The notes below the pieces were generated by a model. The model was given only the letters and a program-made list of their open reading frames with translations. It made no database searches and had not been told where the DNA came from. Source: HGM04593 sp045661225 (lineage in GTDB: Bacteria > Bacteroidota > Bacteroidia > Bacteroidales > Bacteroidaceae). Taken from it: a stretch of DNA of 64,000 nt. This document shows, one piece after another, positions 44,961 through 53,842 of the stretch (within the stretch, counting starts at the first letter, position 1; each line of letters starts with the position of its first letter). The position numbers and the translations under genes were made by a program. The DNA lies in assembly GCA_045661225.1 (NCBI GenBank), contig JAZRFF010000020.1, forward strand, positions 67,681 through 131,680, written 5' to 3'.

Positions 44961-46322
44961 TTAGAATACAAATTTCATCAGGTCGTTGTATGTGGCAAGT
45001 ATGAATAGTCCCAAAATGAGCAACATACCTACAAGTTGTGCGCGTTCCATAAACTTGTCGCTTGGCTGCTTGCCTGTTACCATCTCCACAAGCAGGAACA
45101 GGGCGTGTCCGCCGTCAAGTGCGGGTATAGGCAGAATATTCATAAATGCGAGAATAATTGACAGGAACGCTGTCATAAGCCAGAATTCGTGCCAGTTCCA
45201 CATTGCAGGGAACAGGCTGCCGATAGATGCGAACATTCCCACTGATTTTGCGCCTTCGGCACTGAATACATACTGGAAGTCGCTCACGTATCCGCGCAGT
45301 ACGTTTATTCCGAACATAATTCCGGCCGGGAACGATTCAAAGAAGCCATATTCGTTGTGTATGACCGGGTAACCGTTGCTTACTGGGAATATTCCAAGTT
45401 GTAATGTTTCGTTATTGGCTGTTGTGTCGCAGTTGGCAGTAACTGTAAGCAACATTGGCTGTGCCGAACGTACAACTTCTATTGCGAATGTGCTCTTCTT
45501 CTCTTCGTTTATACGTTTCATAGCCTGCATAATGTTCGACCACGATACAATTTTTTCTCCGTCGATTGAAATAATACTGTCGCCACGCTCTATTCCTGCA
45601 GTGTGGGCAAGGCCTCCGGCAATAATGCTGTCGACAACGGGTCTGTTCTTTATGTTCAAGAATATTCCGTCTTTGTTCATATTGAGCAATCCCAACGTGT
45701 CGGGAATTGCAATGGAAACCTCGTTGCCATTGCGCAACACTGTTACCTCGTTTGCGTTGCAGATACTGCGGAAGATATTTGTCTCGCGCACATTGTCGAG
45801 GTACAGGCGATGCTCCTCCTTGCCGTCGAACTTTACGATAATATCGCCGTCCCTAAAGCCTATCTTTTTTGCTTGCTCGTTGAATTCCCAACCGTGCTCG
45901 ATGGAGTGAAGGTCAACGTGGTAGTCGCCCCAAGTGAAGAGTACCATCGAGTAGATGAAGATTGCAAGAATAAGGTTGAACATTACTCCGCCAACAATAA
46001 TGAGCAGACGTTGCCACGCCGGCTTTGAACGATACTCCCACGGTTGTGCGGGCTGTTTCATCTGCTCGGTGTCCATAGACTCATCAATCATTCCGGCAAT
46101 TTTGCAATAACCGCCTAAAGGAACCCAGCCTACACCATACTCGGTGTCGCTGTTCTTGGGCTTCCACTTAAAGAGCGAAAATCCCCAGTCAAAGAACAGA
46201 TAGAATTTTTCTACTCTAACTTTGAACACTCTTGCGAAAAGATAGTGTCCGAATTCGTGTATAAGTACCAGTATACTGAGTGCGAGCATCAGCTGCAACG
46301 CGCGAATCAAAAATGTTTCCAT
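44961..46322 (-). CDS. rseP: Site-2 intramembrane metalloprotease RseP
   Basis: Zinc protease of 453 residues that cleaves membrane-embedded anti-sigma factors or signal peptide remnants. The zinc motif HEFGH (22-26) is in the first membrane helix and the third ligand motif LDGGH near residue 400 in a late helix. Two PDZ-like regions lie between them (KIGFRDGDIIVKFDG and HTAGIERGDSIISIDG). The gene order dxr-rseP is common in bacteria. Confidence 0.95.
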   Translation of the reverse strand: METFLIRALQLMLALSILVLIHEFGHYLFARVFKVRVEKFYLFFDWGFSLFKWKPKNSDTEYGVGWVPLGGYCKIAGMIDESMDTEQMKQPAQPWEYRSKPAWQRLLIIVGGVMFNLILAIFIYSMVLFTWGDYHVDLHSIEHGWEFNEQAKKIGFRDGDIIVKFDGKEEHRLYLDNVRETNIFRSICNANEVTVLRNGNEVSIAIPDTLGLLNMNKDGIFLNIKNRPVVDSIIAGGLAHTAGIERGDSIISIDGEKIVSWSNIMQAMKRINEEKKSTFAIEVVRSAQPMLLTVTANCDTTANNETLQLGIFPVSNGYPVIHNEYGFFESFPAGIMFGINVLRGYVSDFQYVFSAEGAKSVGMFASIGSLFPAMWNWHEFWLMTAFLSIILAFMNILPIPALDGGHALFLLVEMVTGKQPSDKFMERAQLVGMLLILGLFILATYNDLMKFVF

Positions 46323-46352
46323 ATTCTTTTAATAGTTTTTCTTGTTTTTGTC

Positions 46353-47513
46353 TTAAATCCAGCTCTCTACCATCTTGCGCACCTCTCTGTCGGTAATCAA
46401 GTAGTCGTCGAGAGTGGGTTTTAATATGTAGGGTGTCTCTTGCATTGCCTTTTCAATGAGTTTGGGCATCTGTGTAAAACTTATGCGGTCGTTAAGGAAG
46501 GCTGCTACGCACACTTCGTTGGCCGCGTTGACTACGCAGGGAATGTTTCCGCCTTGTGCTAATGCTGTATAGGCGTGCTGCAGGTTGGGGAAACGCTCTA
46601 AATCGGGTTTTTCGAATGTAAGTTCCTTGAGGGTGTCCCAGTCGATGCGGCTGAACGACGATTGCAGGCGTTGGGGGTATGTTAGCGCATACATTATGGG
46701 CAGGCGCATATCGGGGGTGCCTAACTGTGCCTTTATTGCACCGTCGTTGAATTGCACCATTGAGTGAATGACCGACTGCGGGTGTACAACAACCTCAATC
46801 TCATCGGCTCCGACGCCAAAGAGCCATTTGGCCTCCATAACTTCGAATCCCTTGTTCATCATTGTTGCCGAGTCGATGGTGATTTTTGCTCCCATACTCC
46901 AGTTGGGGTGTTTGAGTGCCTGCTCCTTTGTCACGTGCTCGAGTTGCTCTTTGCTGAATGTGCGGAAAGGTCCGCCCGATGCTGTGAGAATGAGTTTTTC
47001 AACCCTGTTGTGCATTTCTCCGGCCAGACACTGGAATATGGCCGAGTGCTCAGAGTCTACAGGCAGTATAGGGGTCTTGTGCTCGTTGGCAAGAGCGTTT
47101 ATCAGTTCTCCGGCTACGACCATTGTCTCTTTGTTGGCAAGAGCTATGGCTTTGCCGGCCTTTATGGCGTTTATCGTTGGACGCAGGCCCGAGAAACCAA
47201 CAAGCGCGGTAACCACAATGTCAATGGGCGATGCTTCTACTATTTGGCATACAGCTTCGTAGCCGCCGTAAACCTTAATGGGTAGGTCGCTGAGCGCTTC
47301 TTTGAGCTGTGGATATTTTGTATCGTCAGCAATAACTACCGCCTCGGGCATAAATTTGCGCGCTTGCTCAATGAGCAGGTCGACGCGGCTGTTGGCTGTT
47401 ATTGCATAAACCTCGAAACATTCGGGGTGCTCCTCGACGACTTGCAGCGTCTGTGTTCCGATGGAACCTGTCGAGCCTAAAATTGCGAGCTGTCTTTTTC
47501 TGCTGTTCTCCAT
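46353..47513 (-). CDS. dxr: 1-deoxy-D-xylulose 5-phosphate reductoisomerase
   Basis: Second enzyme of the MEP isoprenoid pathway, also called IspC, 386 residues. NADPH motif LGSTGSIGTQTL at the N-terminus; catalytic region ALANKETMV, LPVDSEHSAIFQ, TASGGPFR and NKGFEVMEAKWLF. Complete in length. It is placed between the LytM-like gene and rseP in the envelope operon. Confidence 0.97.
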   Translation of the reverse strand: MENSRKRQLAILGSTGSIGTQTLQVVEEHPECFEVYAITANSRVDLLIEQARKFMPEAVVIADDTKYPQLKEALSDLPIKVYGGYEAVCQIVEASPIDIVVTALVGFSGLRPTINAIKAGKAIALANKETMVVAGELINALANEHKTPILPVDSEHSAIFQCLAGEMHNRVEKLILTASGGPFRTFSKEQLEHVTKEQALKHPNWSMGAKITIDSATMMNKGFEVMEAKWLFGVGADEIEVVVHPQSVIHSMVQFNDGAIKAQLGTPDMRLPIMYALTYPQRLQSSFSRIDWDTLKELTFEKPDLERFPNLQHAYTALAQGGNIPCVVNAANEVCVAAFLNDRISFTQMPKLIEKAMQETPYILKPTLDDYLITDREVRKMVESWI

Positions 47514-47540
47514 TTTTTTTGGATACTTTTTATTATGTTG

Positions 47541-48398
47541 TTAAAATGCAATGTAGATATTGGGGTCAAGAGGCTTGCCTCGGTGCCATAACTCAAAGTG
47601 AAGGTATTTTTTCTCCTCTTTGTTGGCAATTGTGTCGCCGTTGCTCAGCGTGCCTATAACCTCGCCTGCCGACACTTTGTCGCCAACCTCCTTTAACAGA
47701 CGGAAGCAGTTGCGGTAGACCGATACCATATTTTCACGGTGTTGTATGGCTATGGTAAAGCCTTCTCTTGCTGTATAGTCGCTCAAAATTACAGTGCCGT
47801 CGTGTGTGGCAAGAATATTCTCGCCGGGAACTTCGGCAATGTCGATACCGTAGTGCTTGTCGTTAAGGTCGAGTCGGCGTATAACCTCACCCTGTGTCGG
47901 ACGGAACAGGTTCAGACCTTGGAGCTCGGCAACATTCGTGGCCTGCGAGGTTATGTTGTATTTCTCTCTATCTTCCCACTCCTTCACGAACTGTGTTTCA
48001 AGCGGAGTGCTCTCAACACCGATGCTGTCGGCGTTTATGGGCATTGGGGAGTTTTTTGCGCTGTCGGGGGTTATGTCTCCGTTGAGTATAGCCTTGATGT
48101 TTGCAAGATAGCGGTCTTGCTTTTCAATCTCGAGCATCAAGGAGTCCAGCCGCAAATTGTTTTGTATGAATGTGTTCTTGGTATTTTCGTTCACATACCC
48201 GGGCAGCAGGTTGCCAACGGGGGTGAAGACTACAATAAGGTACAGTACCCCGGCTACCAACAGAAACGAGAAGAATAGCGAGAGTATAACCCACAGCGGC
48301 GATATGTAGAAGCCGAGCACGTTCTTTAGCTTGTTCTCGTTTTGTATCGTGAGCCTGTACTTGCGTAGCAAGCGGCTGCGGAATATTTTCTCTTTCAT
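47541..48398 (-). CDS. LytM/M23-domain membrane protein with altered catalytic histidines
   Basis: Protein of 285 residues with one membrane helix (about 35-58), a short coiled coil (about 80-105) and a C-terminal LytM domain (about 160-280). Two zinc ligands are present in HYGID (His182, Asp186) and the third is His267 in YLHFELW. However, the first histidine of the usual HxH motif is Tyr265, and the usual mid-domain His is replaced in SVYRNCF. Such changes occur in LytM proteins that activate amidases rather than cut peptidoglycan. It may be a regulator of hydrolases or a weak enzyme; this is inferred. Confidence 0.88.
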   Translation of the reverse strand: MKEKIFRSRLLRKYRLTIQNENKLKNVLGFYISPLWVILSLFFSFLLVAGVLYLIVVFTPVGNLLPGYVNENTKNTFIQNNLRLDSLMLEIEKQDRYLANIKAILNGDITPDSAKNSPMPINADSIGVESTPLETQFVKEWEDREKYNITSQATNVAELQGLNLFRPTQGEVIRRLDLNDKHYGIDIAEVPGENILATHDGTVILSDYTAREGFTIAIQHRENMVSVYRNCFRLLKEVGDKVSAGEVIGTLSNGDTIANKEEKKYLHFELWHRGKPLDPNIYIAF

Positions 48399-48409
48399 AT
48401 TGTGCTTTT

Positions 48410-48919
48410 TTATAGGGATATAAGTCCTTCGGGAAGGTCGAAATGTATCTCCCGGTTGTCGTGGTCTATGCCTGCAATCATCTGCTCTTGTGCCGGAATG
48501 AGAATATCCTCCCCGTTGTTGTCTATTACAAAAAGGGTGTTTATGGTACTATCGTCAATGTCAATAATTTCTCCAAGGTAACCGTTTTTCTCGTCGGTAG
48601 CCTTGAACCCGCGGAAATAGCTCCAGGAGAGAACTTCGCTCTCCTCGGTCCATTGGCGCGGTATGTAGGCCTCGCGGTTGGTAAGGTAACGTACCTCTTC
48701 GGCGCTCTCCATACGCTCAATCTTTACAATGAGCGTGTCGCTGTTCTTCGTGCGTCGTGTTTCGAAGAAGAACGGTACGAGTATGCCGTCAATTTCGCAG
48801 GCTACAAAATCGCAGTCGTCGCCCAGGACTATGCTGTCGCCTTCTAACCCAATTTCGCCTTTTGTGCCGTGTGGCTTCAGGAACTTGCCGAAGTATACAA
48901 AATCTTCTTTCTTGAGCAT
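48410..48919 (-). CDS. rimM: Ribosome maturation factor RimM
   Basis: 16S rRNA processing factor of 169 residues that acts on the 30S head. The N-terminal RimM domain begins VYFGKFLKPHGTKGEIGLEG, and the C-terminal PRC-barrel part contains WSYFRGFKATDEKNGYLGEI and GEDILIPAQEQMI. Between the M23 gene and murA with gaps of 11 and 1 bases, so clearly operonic. Confidence 0.94.
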   Translation of the reverse strand: MLKKEDFVYFGKFLKPHGTKGEIGLEGDSIVLGDDCDFVACEIDGILVPFFFETRRTKNSDTLIVKIERMESAEEVRYLTNREAYIPRQWTEESEVLSWSYFRGFKATDEKNGYLGEIIDIDDSTINTLFVIDNNGEDILIPAQEQMIAGIDHDNREIHFDLPEGLISL

Positions 48920-48920
48920 T

Positions 48921-50225
48921 TTATGAACGTGTTATTTTTGCACCAATCTGGTTAAGTCTCTCTTCGAGGTTCTGGTAGCCTCGGTCTATCTGCTCTATGT
49001 TGTCGATGCGACTCACGCCGTCAGCGCTCATTGCTGCAATGAGCAGTGCTATACCGGCTCTTATGTCGGGTGAACTCATTGCGCGTGGTTTGAGTGTGAA
49101 GCGTCTGTCGTGACCGATAACCACGGCTCTGTGGGGGTCGCAGAGAATAATCTGAGCTCCCATATCAATGAGCTTGTCGACAAAGAACAGACGGCTTTCG
49201 AACATCTTCTGGTGAATGAGCACGCTGCCCTTTGCCTGAATGGCTGTGACCAGAAGCACGCTCAAAAGGTCGGGGGTAAGACCCGGCCAGGGGGCGTCGC
49301 TAATGTTCATTATCGAGCCATCTATAAATGAATCAATCTCGTAGTGCTCCTGTGAGGGAATGTAAATGTCGTCGCCTCTCTGTTCGAACTTTATTCCCAG
49401 TCGACGGAAACTTTCGGGTATTATGCCCAAGTTCTCAAAAGAGACATCTTTTATTGTAAGCTCGCTCTGTGTCATTGCGGCCATTCCTATGAAACTGCCT
49501 ACTTCTATCATATCGGGCAGAGCGCGGTGTGTGCAACCGCCGAGTTCCTTAACGCCCTCAATGGTTATGAGATTGCTGGCGATGCCCGAAATTCTTGCGC
49601 CCATCTTGTTGAGCATACGGCACAACTGCTGTATATATGGCTCACAGGCTGCGTTGTATATTGTTGTTGTTCCCTCGGCGAGAACTGCGGCCATAATGAT
49701 ATTTGCCGTTCCGGTAACCGATGCTTCGTCGAGCAGCATTGAGCAGCCTTTAAGTCGCTTTGCGCTCATTTTGTATACACGGTGCTCGGTGTCGAAAGAG
49801 AATTCCGCACCTAATTTCTGTAGGCCTATAATGTGTGTGTCTAACCTTCTGCGTCCTATTTTGTCGCCGCCCGGCTCGGCCATCGTAGCCTTGCCGAAGC
49901 GTCCCATCAGCGGGCCGATGAACATCACCGAGCCGCGTAGGCGGGCACAGCCGTTAAGGTACTCCTCGCTCTCAATGTAGTCGAGGTTTACGTTGTTTGC
50001 CTGAAATGTGTAGCAACCAATGCCGTTGCGTGTCACAGACACTCCCATATTCATCAGTTGTACTATGAGGTTGTTTACGTCGGCTATGTCGGGTATGTTC
50101 TCTATTGTTACTTTCTCGCTGGTGAGCAGTGTCGCGCAAATCTCCTGCAAGACCTCGTTCTTTGCTCCCTGAGGGGTTATTGTGCCGTTGAGTTTGTGTC
50201 CGCCTTCTATAATGAATGATGCCAT
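48921..50225 (-). CDS. murA: UDP-N-acetylglucosamine 1-carboxyvinyltransferase MurA, Asp variant
   Basis: First committed step of peptidoglycan precursor synthesis, 434 residues. The EPSP-synthase-like fold is recognisable from KLNGTITPQGAKNEVL, RLRGSVMFIGPLMGRFG and GIALLIAAMSADG. In the mobile catalytic loop the usual PGGC is PGGD (Asp121). Fosfomycin inactivates MurA by alkylating that cysteine, and Asp variants are known to be insensitive, so intrinsic resistance is expected. Otherwise a complete enzyme. Confidence 0.95.
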   Translation of the reverse strand: MASFIIEGGHKLNGTITPQGAKNEVLQEICATLLTSEKVTIENIPDIADVNNLIVQLMNMGVSVTRNGIGCYTFQANNVNLDYIESEEYLNGCARLRGSVMFIGPLMGRFGKATMAEPGGDKIGRRRLDTHIIGLQKLGAEFSFDTEHRVYKMSAKRLKGCSMLLDEASVTGTANIIMAAVLAEGTTTIYNAACEPYIQQLCRMLNKMGARISGIASNLITIEGVKELGGCTHRALPDMIEVGSFIGMAAMTQSELTIKDVSFENLGIIPESFRRLGIKFEQRGDDIYIPSQEHYEIDSFIDGSIMNISDAPWPGLTPDLLSVLLVTAIQAKGSVLIHQKMFESRLFFVDKLIDMGAQIILCDPHRAVVIGHDRRFTLKPRAMSSPDIRAGIALLIAAMSADGVSRIDNIEQIDRGYQNLEERLNQIGAKITRS

Positions 50226-50237
50226 AGTGCTTGCTGT

Positions 50238-50858
50238 TTAGAATTTGCGTTTGAAGGTTTTTTTGCCGTTGTTGTTGCGCTTGCCGTTGTTGTTGCGCTG
50301 GTTGTGGTTGTTGTTGCCCTGTCCCAGCTTTATCTCGCGGTCGGCGATGTCGATAGCGCCTTTGGTGTATGTTCGCAGGTCGTCAAGAATCTTTTTGTCA
50401 TCGACTCCGTCCTTGTTCCACGCAATGTAGTTCTTTTTCATTTGAATGGTGATCAGCTCGATGAGCCTGTCGCGCTCGGCTCCCTCTTCAAGGGTGCAGG
50501 CGTGCTTAATCATCTCTTCGACAATGCGTCCATAGTGTCTGTTCTTTATTTCGCCACTCTGGTAAGGTACTCTGTCGGGCGCTACATTGAATTCTTCTTT
50601 CTTGATAACTTCGAATGGGTAGTCAATATCAAGCGTAAAGTCGGACATAATAGCCAGATGGTCCCACAACTTACGTTCGTAGTCGGGCTGGTTGCGTGTG
50701 TTGGGGAACATACTTCCCATAATCTCCACGATGGTTGTTGCACACCTTTGTCTTTCGGCGCGGTCCTCGATGGTGAGCGCGTGGTCGACCATCTTCTGTA
50801 CCGAACGGCCGTATTCGGGTAACGGTAGCTTTTTCTGCTTGGTATTATATTCCATCAT
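50238..50858 (-). CDS. DUF4290 family protein
   Basis: Soluble protein of 206 residues found widely in Bacteroidota. Recognisable parts are MEYNTKQKKLPLPEYGRSVQ at the start, RQRCATTIVEIMGSMFPN and HYGRIVEEMI. The C-terminal 40 residues are low-complexity and basic, rich in Asn and Lys (NNNHNQRNNNGKRNNNGK), and may bind nucleic acid. Its conserved place between tsaB and murA suggests a core role, but no function is known. Confidence 0.85.
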   Translation of the reverse strand: MMEYNTKQKKLPLPEYGRSVQKMVDHALTIEDRAERQRCATTIVEIMGSMFPNTRNQPDYERKLWDHLAIMSDFTLDIDYPFEVIKKEEFNVAPDRVPYQSGEIKNRHYGRIVEEMIKHACTLEEGAERDRLIELITIQMKKNYIAWNKDGVDDKKILDDLRTYTKGAIDIADREIKLGQGNNNHNQRNNNGKRNNNGKKTFKRKF

Positions 50859-50871
50859 AGTCGTATGCTGT

Positions 50872-51576
50872 TTAATAATTCTTCAATAATTCCTTTGGTT
50901 TTGTGGCTATAAAGTTTTTCAGGTAGAATGGCTCGAAATAGGCTATCTCCTCGAATTTCTCATCGAACCACGCCCTTTCGGCAAGGGGCATCATATTCTT
51001 TGCGAGCGGGTGCAGGTGCCCGTCGAGGAAGCGTGCGTTGGGGTGGGTGATTATTTTGCTGCACTTTTCGGCACCGTTGCCGAAAAACACTACCGGCCCG
51101 CGCTCAAGAAACTCTTTGAAGCTTTCTTCGGTCACGACCTCGGCGTGTGTCTCTTTTATCACTCCCAATGCTCTGTCGTAAATGGTAGCGTAGACCTCGT
51201 TGCGGCGTGCGTCAATCATTGGACAGAAAAGTGCGTCGTCGGGTATGTCGTCGCGAAAAAGCACGGGCACGCACATAATGGCTGTGGTGGGAATTGCTAT
51301 CAACGGTAAATTACGGCCGTAACAAACTCCCTTGGCTGTCGACGATGCTATTCTTAGACTTGTGTACGACCCGGGGCCGCTGCTTAATGCTACGGCGTTT
51401 ATCTTTGCGCCCTGTTCGTCGGCAACCTTTATGGCCTCTTCCACGAATGGCGCAAGCACCTTGGCGTGCGAGCGTTCTTCCCTGTTTACTCTCTCGAAGA
51501 ATATGTGCCCGTCCTGGCTCAAAGCAACCGAGCAGACCTCGGTCGAAGCTTCAATATGCAGTATGATAGTTGTCAT
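50872..51576 (-). CDS. tsaB: tRNA threonylcarbamoyladenosine biosynthesis protein TsaB
   Basis: ASKHA-fold partner of TsaD in t6A modification of tRNA, 234 residues. The N-terminus ILHIEASTEVCSVALSQDG and the SSGPGSYTSLRI motif with KGVCYGRNLPLI are diagnostic. It is the first gene of the nine-gene minus-strand operon, divergent from the yicC-type gene. Confidence 0.94.
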   Translation of the reverse strand: MTTIILHIEASTEVCSVALSQDGHIFFERVNREERSHAKVLAPFVEEAIKVADEQGAKINAVALSSGPGSYTSLRIASSTAKGVCYGRNLPLIAIPTTAIMCVPVLFRDDIPDDALFCPMIDARRNEVYATIYDRALGVIKETHAEVVTEESFKEFLERGPVVFFGNGAEKCSKIITHPNARFLDGHLHPLAKNMMPLAERAWFDEKFEEIAYFEPFYLKNFIATKPKELLKNY

Positions 51577-51825
51577 CTCAAAAAAAACTTTAATTGTTTA
51601 TAAACCGCCCAAAATGGCAATTAACTGCAAATATACGAACTTATAATTTCTAAAACTATTAAATAATATTTTTTAATATATGTGTTGGAAAAAAATCTTC
51701 TCTTTTCGGTAATTATCGGAATTATTGAGTAACTTCGCAAAAAGTATGGCATTTTGGGGTGTTGTGCCCTTTTTGCTTCTTTGTGTAACCATTGGCGGCA
51801 GTGCCGTCGGTAATATATTGGAAAA
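51577..51825. promoter_or_regulatory. Divergent promoter region between tsaB and yicC-type operons
   Basis: Two opposing -7 elements are seen: minus-strand TATATTTG at 51635-51628 (exact match) for tsaB and plus-strand TAACTTCG at 51730-51737 (one mismatch) for the yicC-type gene. The -33 boxes are weak on both sides. A very AT-rich block separates them. Confidence 0.5.
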
Positions 51826-52701
51826 ATGATTTATTCTATGACGGGCTATGGAAAGTCCGTGACTACTTTTCAGGACAAAAGAATTTGTGTCGAGATTCGT
51901 TCGCTGAACGGAAAGGCAATGGACCTCTCTACTCGCATCGCACCGCAGTTTAAGTGTCGGGAGATGGAGATTCGTACATTGCTTACAAAGGCTCTGGAGC
52001 GCGGAAAGGTCGATTTTGCGTTGTGGGTGGAGCAGAGTGAGAAGGCCGATACGCCTGCCATAAATAATGCGGTGATGCAGGGCTATCTGGAACAGATGAC
52101 CGAAATTTCCAAAAACAACGGAGTGCCGCTGCCTGCTAATCTTTTTGAGGTGCTGCTGCGTCTGCCCGACGTTATTGCACGCAAGGAGGTGTACGATGTT
52201 ACCGACGAAGAGTGGAGTGTGGTTCTTGAGGGTGTTAACGTCGCGCTTGCCGACCTGCTTGCCTTCCGTCGGCAGGAGGGCGAGGCTCTTGCAGCTAAAT
52301 TCAGGGGCAATATATCGAATATAGCAGAGTTGCTCGCTGCTGTCGAGCCTTTCGAGAAGGAGCGTGTCGAGAAAATTCGTTCGCGCATAACCGAGTCGCT
52401 CGAGAAGATGGTGGGAATAGACTACGACAAGAACCGCCTTGAGCAGGAACTTATATTTTATATCGAAAAGCTCGATGTAAACGAGGAAAAACAGCGTTTG
52501 GGCAATCACCTTAAATATTTCATTGAGACTATGGAGGGCTCGCTGGGTCAGGGTAAGAAGCTGGGCTTTATTGCGCAAGAAATGGGGCGTGAGATAAATA
52601 CTCTGGGCAGCAAGAGCAATCACGCCGAAATGCAGAATGTTGTAGTGAAAATGAAAGACGAACTTGAACAGATAAAAGAGCAGGTTCTTAATGTAATGTA
52701 A
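51826..52701 (+). CDS. YicC/YloC-family endoribonuclease
   Basis: Protein of 291 residues, YicC family; members are recently described RNA endonucleases. The start MIYSMTGYGKSV and the RSLNGKAMDLSTR motif are diagnostic, as are the C-terminal GLGKKLGFI-like segment (QGKKLGFIAQEMGREINTLGSKS) and late DELEQIKEQVLNV helix. It precedes gmk by six bases, the usual arrangement in many bacteria. Confidence 0.94.
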   Translation: MIYSMTGYGKSVTTFQDKRICVEIRSLNGKAMDLSTRIAPQFKCREMEIRTLLTKALERGKVDFALWVEQSEKADTPAINNAVMQGYLEQMTEISKNNGVPLPANLFEVLLRLPDVIARKEVYDVTDEEWSVVLEGVNVALADLLAFRRQEGEALAAKFRGNISNIAELLAAVEPFEKERVEKIRSRITESLEKMVGIDYDKNRLEQELIFYIEKLDVNEEKQRLGNHLKYFIETMEGSLGQGKKLGFIAQEMGREINTLGSKSNHAEMQNVVVKMKDELEQIKEQVLNVM

Positions 52702-52707
52702 AAAAAT

Positions 52708-53274
52708 ATGAGCAAAGGTAAAGTTGTTATTTTTTCGGCTCCCTCAGGCTCGGGAAAGTCGACATTGGTGCACTTTTTAATGGAGCGTGACCCTTCTTTT
52801 GGTTTTTCGGTGTCGGCAACCAGTCGACCGCCACGCGGCGAAGAGAAACACGGCGTCGACTATTTCTTCTTCACCCCCGAGGAGTTTCGTTCGCGTATCG
52901 CAGCCGATGAGTTTGTCGAGTACGAGGAGGTTTACCCCGGTCGTTATTATGGCACGCTTAAGTCTCAGGTTGAACGTCAATTGGAACAGCAGAATATACT
53001 CTTTGACGTTGATGTAAAAGGTGGCTGCAGCCTGAAAAAATTCTACGGTGAGCGAGCTCTCTTTATATTTGTTCAAGCGCCGTCGGTGGCGGCCTTGCGT
53101 GAGCGTCTTGTGCGCCGTGGCGACACAGCTCCCGATGAGATTGAAAAACGAGTGGCAAAGGCTGAATACGAGATGACCTTTGCGCAGTTTGCCGACAGAG
53201 TTATTGTAAACGACAATCTTAACGACGCAAAAGCCGAACTTGTAGAAGCTGTCAATAAATTTCTTAATGAATAA
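52708..53274 (+). CDS. gmk: Guanylate kinase
   Basis: Phosphorylates GMP to GDP, 188 residues. P-loop SAPSGSGKSTL at the N-terminus, GMP-binding TSRPPRGEEKHGVDYFF and FVEYEEVYPGRYYGT, and the DVDVKGG Walker B region. It overlaps nadD by eight bases. Confidence 0.97.
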   Translation: MSKGKVVIFSAPSGSGKSTLVHFLMERDPSFGFSVSATSRPPRGEEKHGVDYFFFTPEEFRSRIAADEFVEYEEVYPGRYYGTLKSQVERQLEQQNILFDVDVKGGCSLKKFYGERALFIFVQAPSVAALRERLVRRGDTAPDEIEKRVAKAEYEMTFAQFADRVIVNDNLNDAKAELVEAVNKFLNE

Positions 53275-53842
53275 GATAAAAACCGTAATTTTTGGCGGCA
53301 GCTTCGACCCTTTGCACGTCGGGCATCTTGCGCTTGCTCGCGAGGTGTGCAAACGTGGATTGGCGTCCGAAGTGTGGCTTATGGTCTCTCCGCAGAATCC
53401 GCACAAACAGGACTCTTTGCTTACCGATGAGAAGCTGCGCTTGCAGATGGTGCAGTCGGTCGTTCAGGGTGACCCTGCGCTTGTTGCCAGTGATTTTGAA
53501 TTTGCTCTTCCGCGTCCTTCTTATACTATAAGCACTCTCGATGCGCTTGAGGCTGCTTATCCTGACAGGGAATTTATACTGCTCGTTGGAGCTGATAATT
53601 GGGAAAAGTTCGACCGTTGGTACAAGAGCGACGAGATACTGTCGCGCTACAGAATTATTGTCTACCCGCGCGGCGATGAGGCTGCGCCCGAACTGCCCGC
53701 CGGGGTCGAATGGCTGTCGGCTGCGCTTCACGATGTCAGCTCTACGATGGTGCGCCGTCTTGTGGCCGAGGGTGCCGATATTTCGCGCCTTGTGCCACCC
53801 GAGGTCAATCGTTTTATAACAGAAAAAGGATTGTATAAATAA
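53267..53842 (+). CDS. nadD: Nicotinate-nucleotide adenylyltransferase
   Basis: NAD biosynthesis enzyme of 191 residues. Nucleotidyltransferase motif FGGSFDPLHVGHLAL with the HxGH-type signature, WLMVSPQNPHK, and the late SSTMVRRL motif (ISSTxxR type). Overlaps gmk upstream and shares one base with the next start (TAATG), so gmk, nadD and the MORN gene are coupled. Confidence 0.96.
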   Translation: MNKIKTVIFGGSFDPLHVGHLALAREVCKRGLASEVWLMVSPQNPHKQDSLLTDEKLRLQMVQSVVQGDPALVASDFEFALPRPSYTISTLDALEAAYPDREFILLVGADNWEKFDRWYKSDEILSRYRIIVYPRGDEAAPELPAGVEWLSAALHDVSSTMVRRLVAEGADISRLVPPEVNRFITEKGLYK

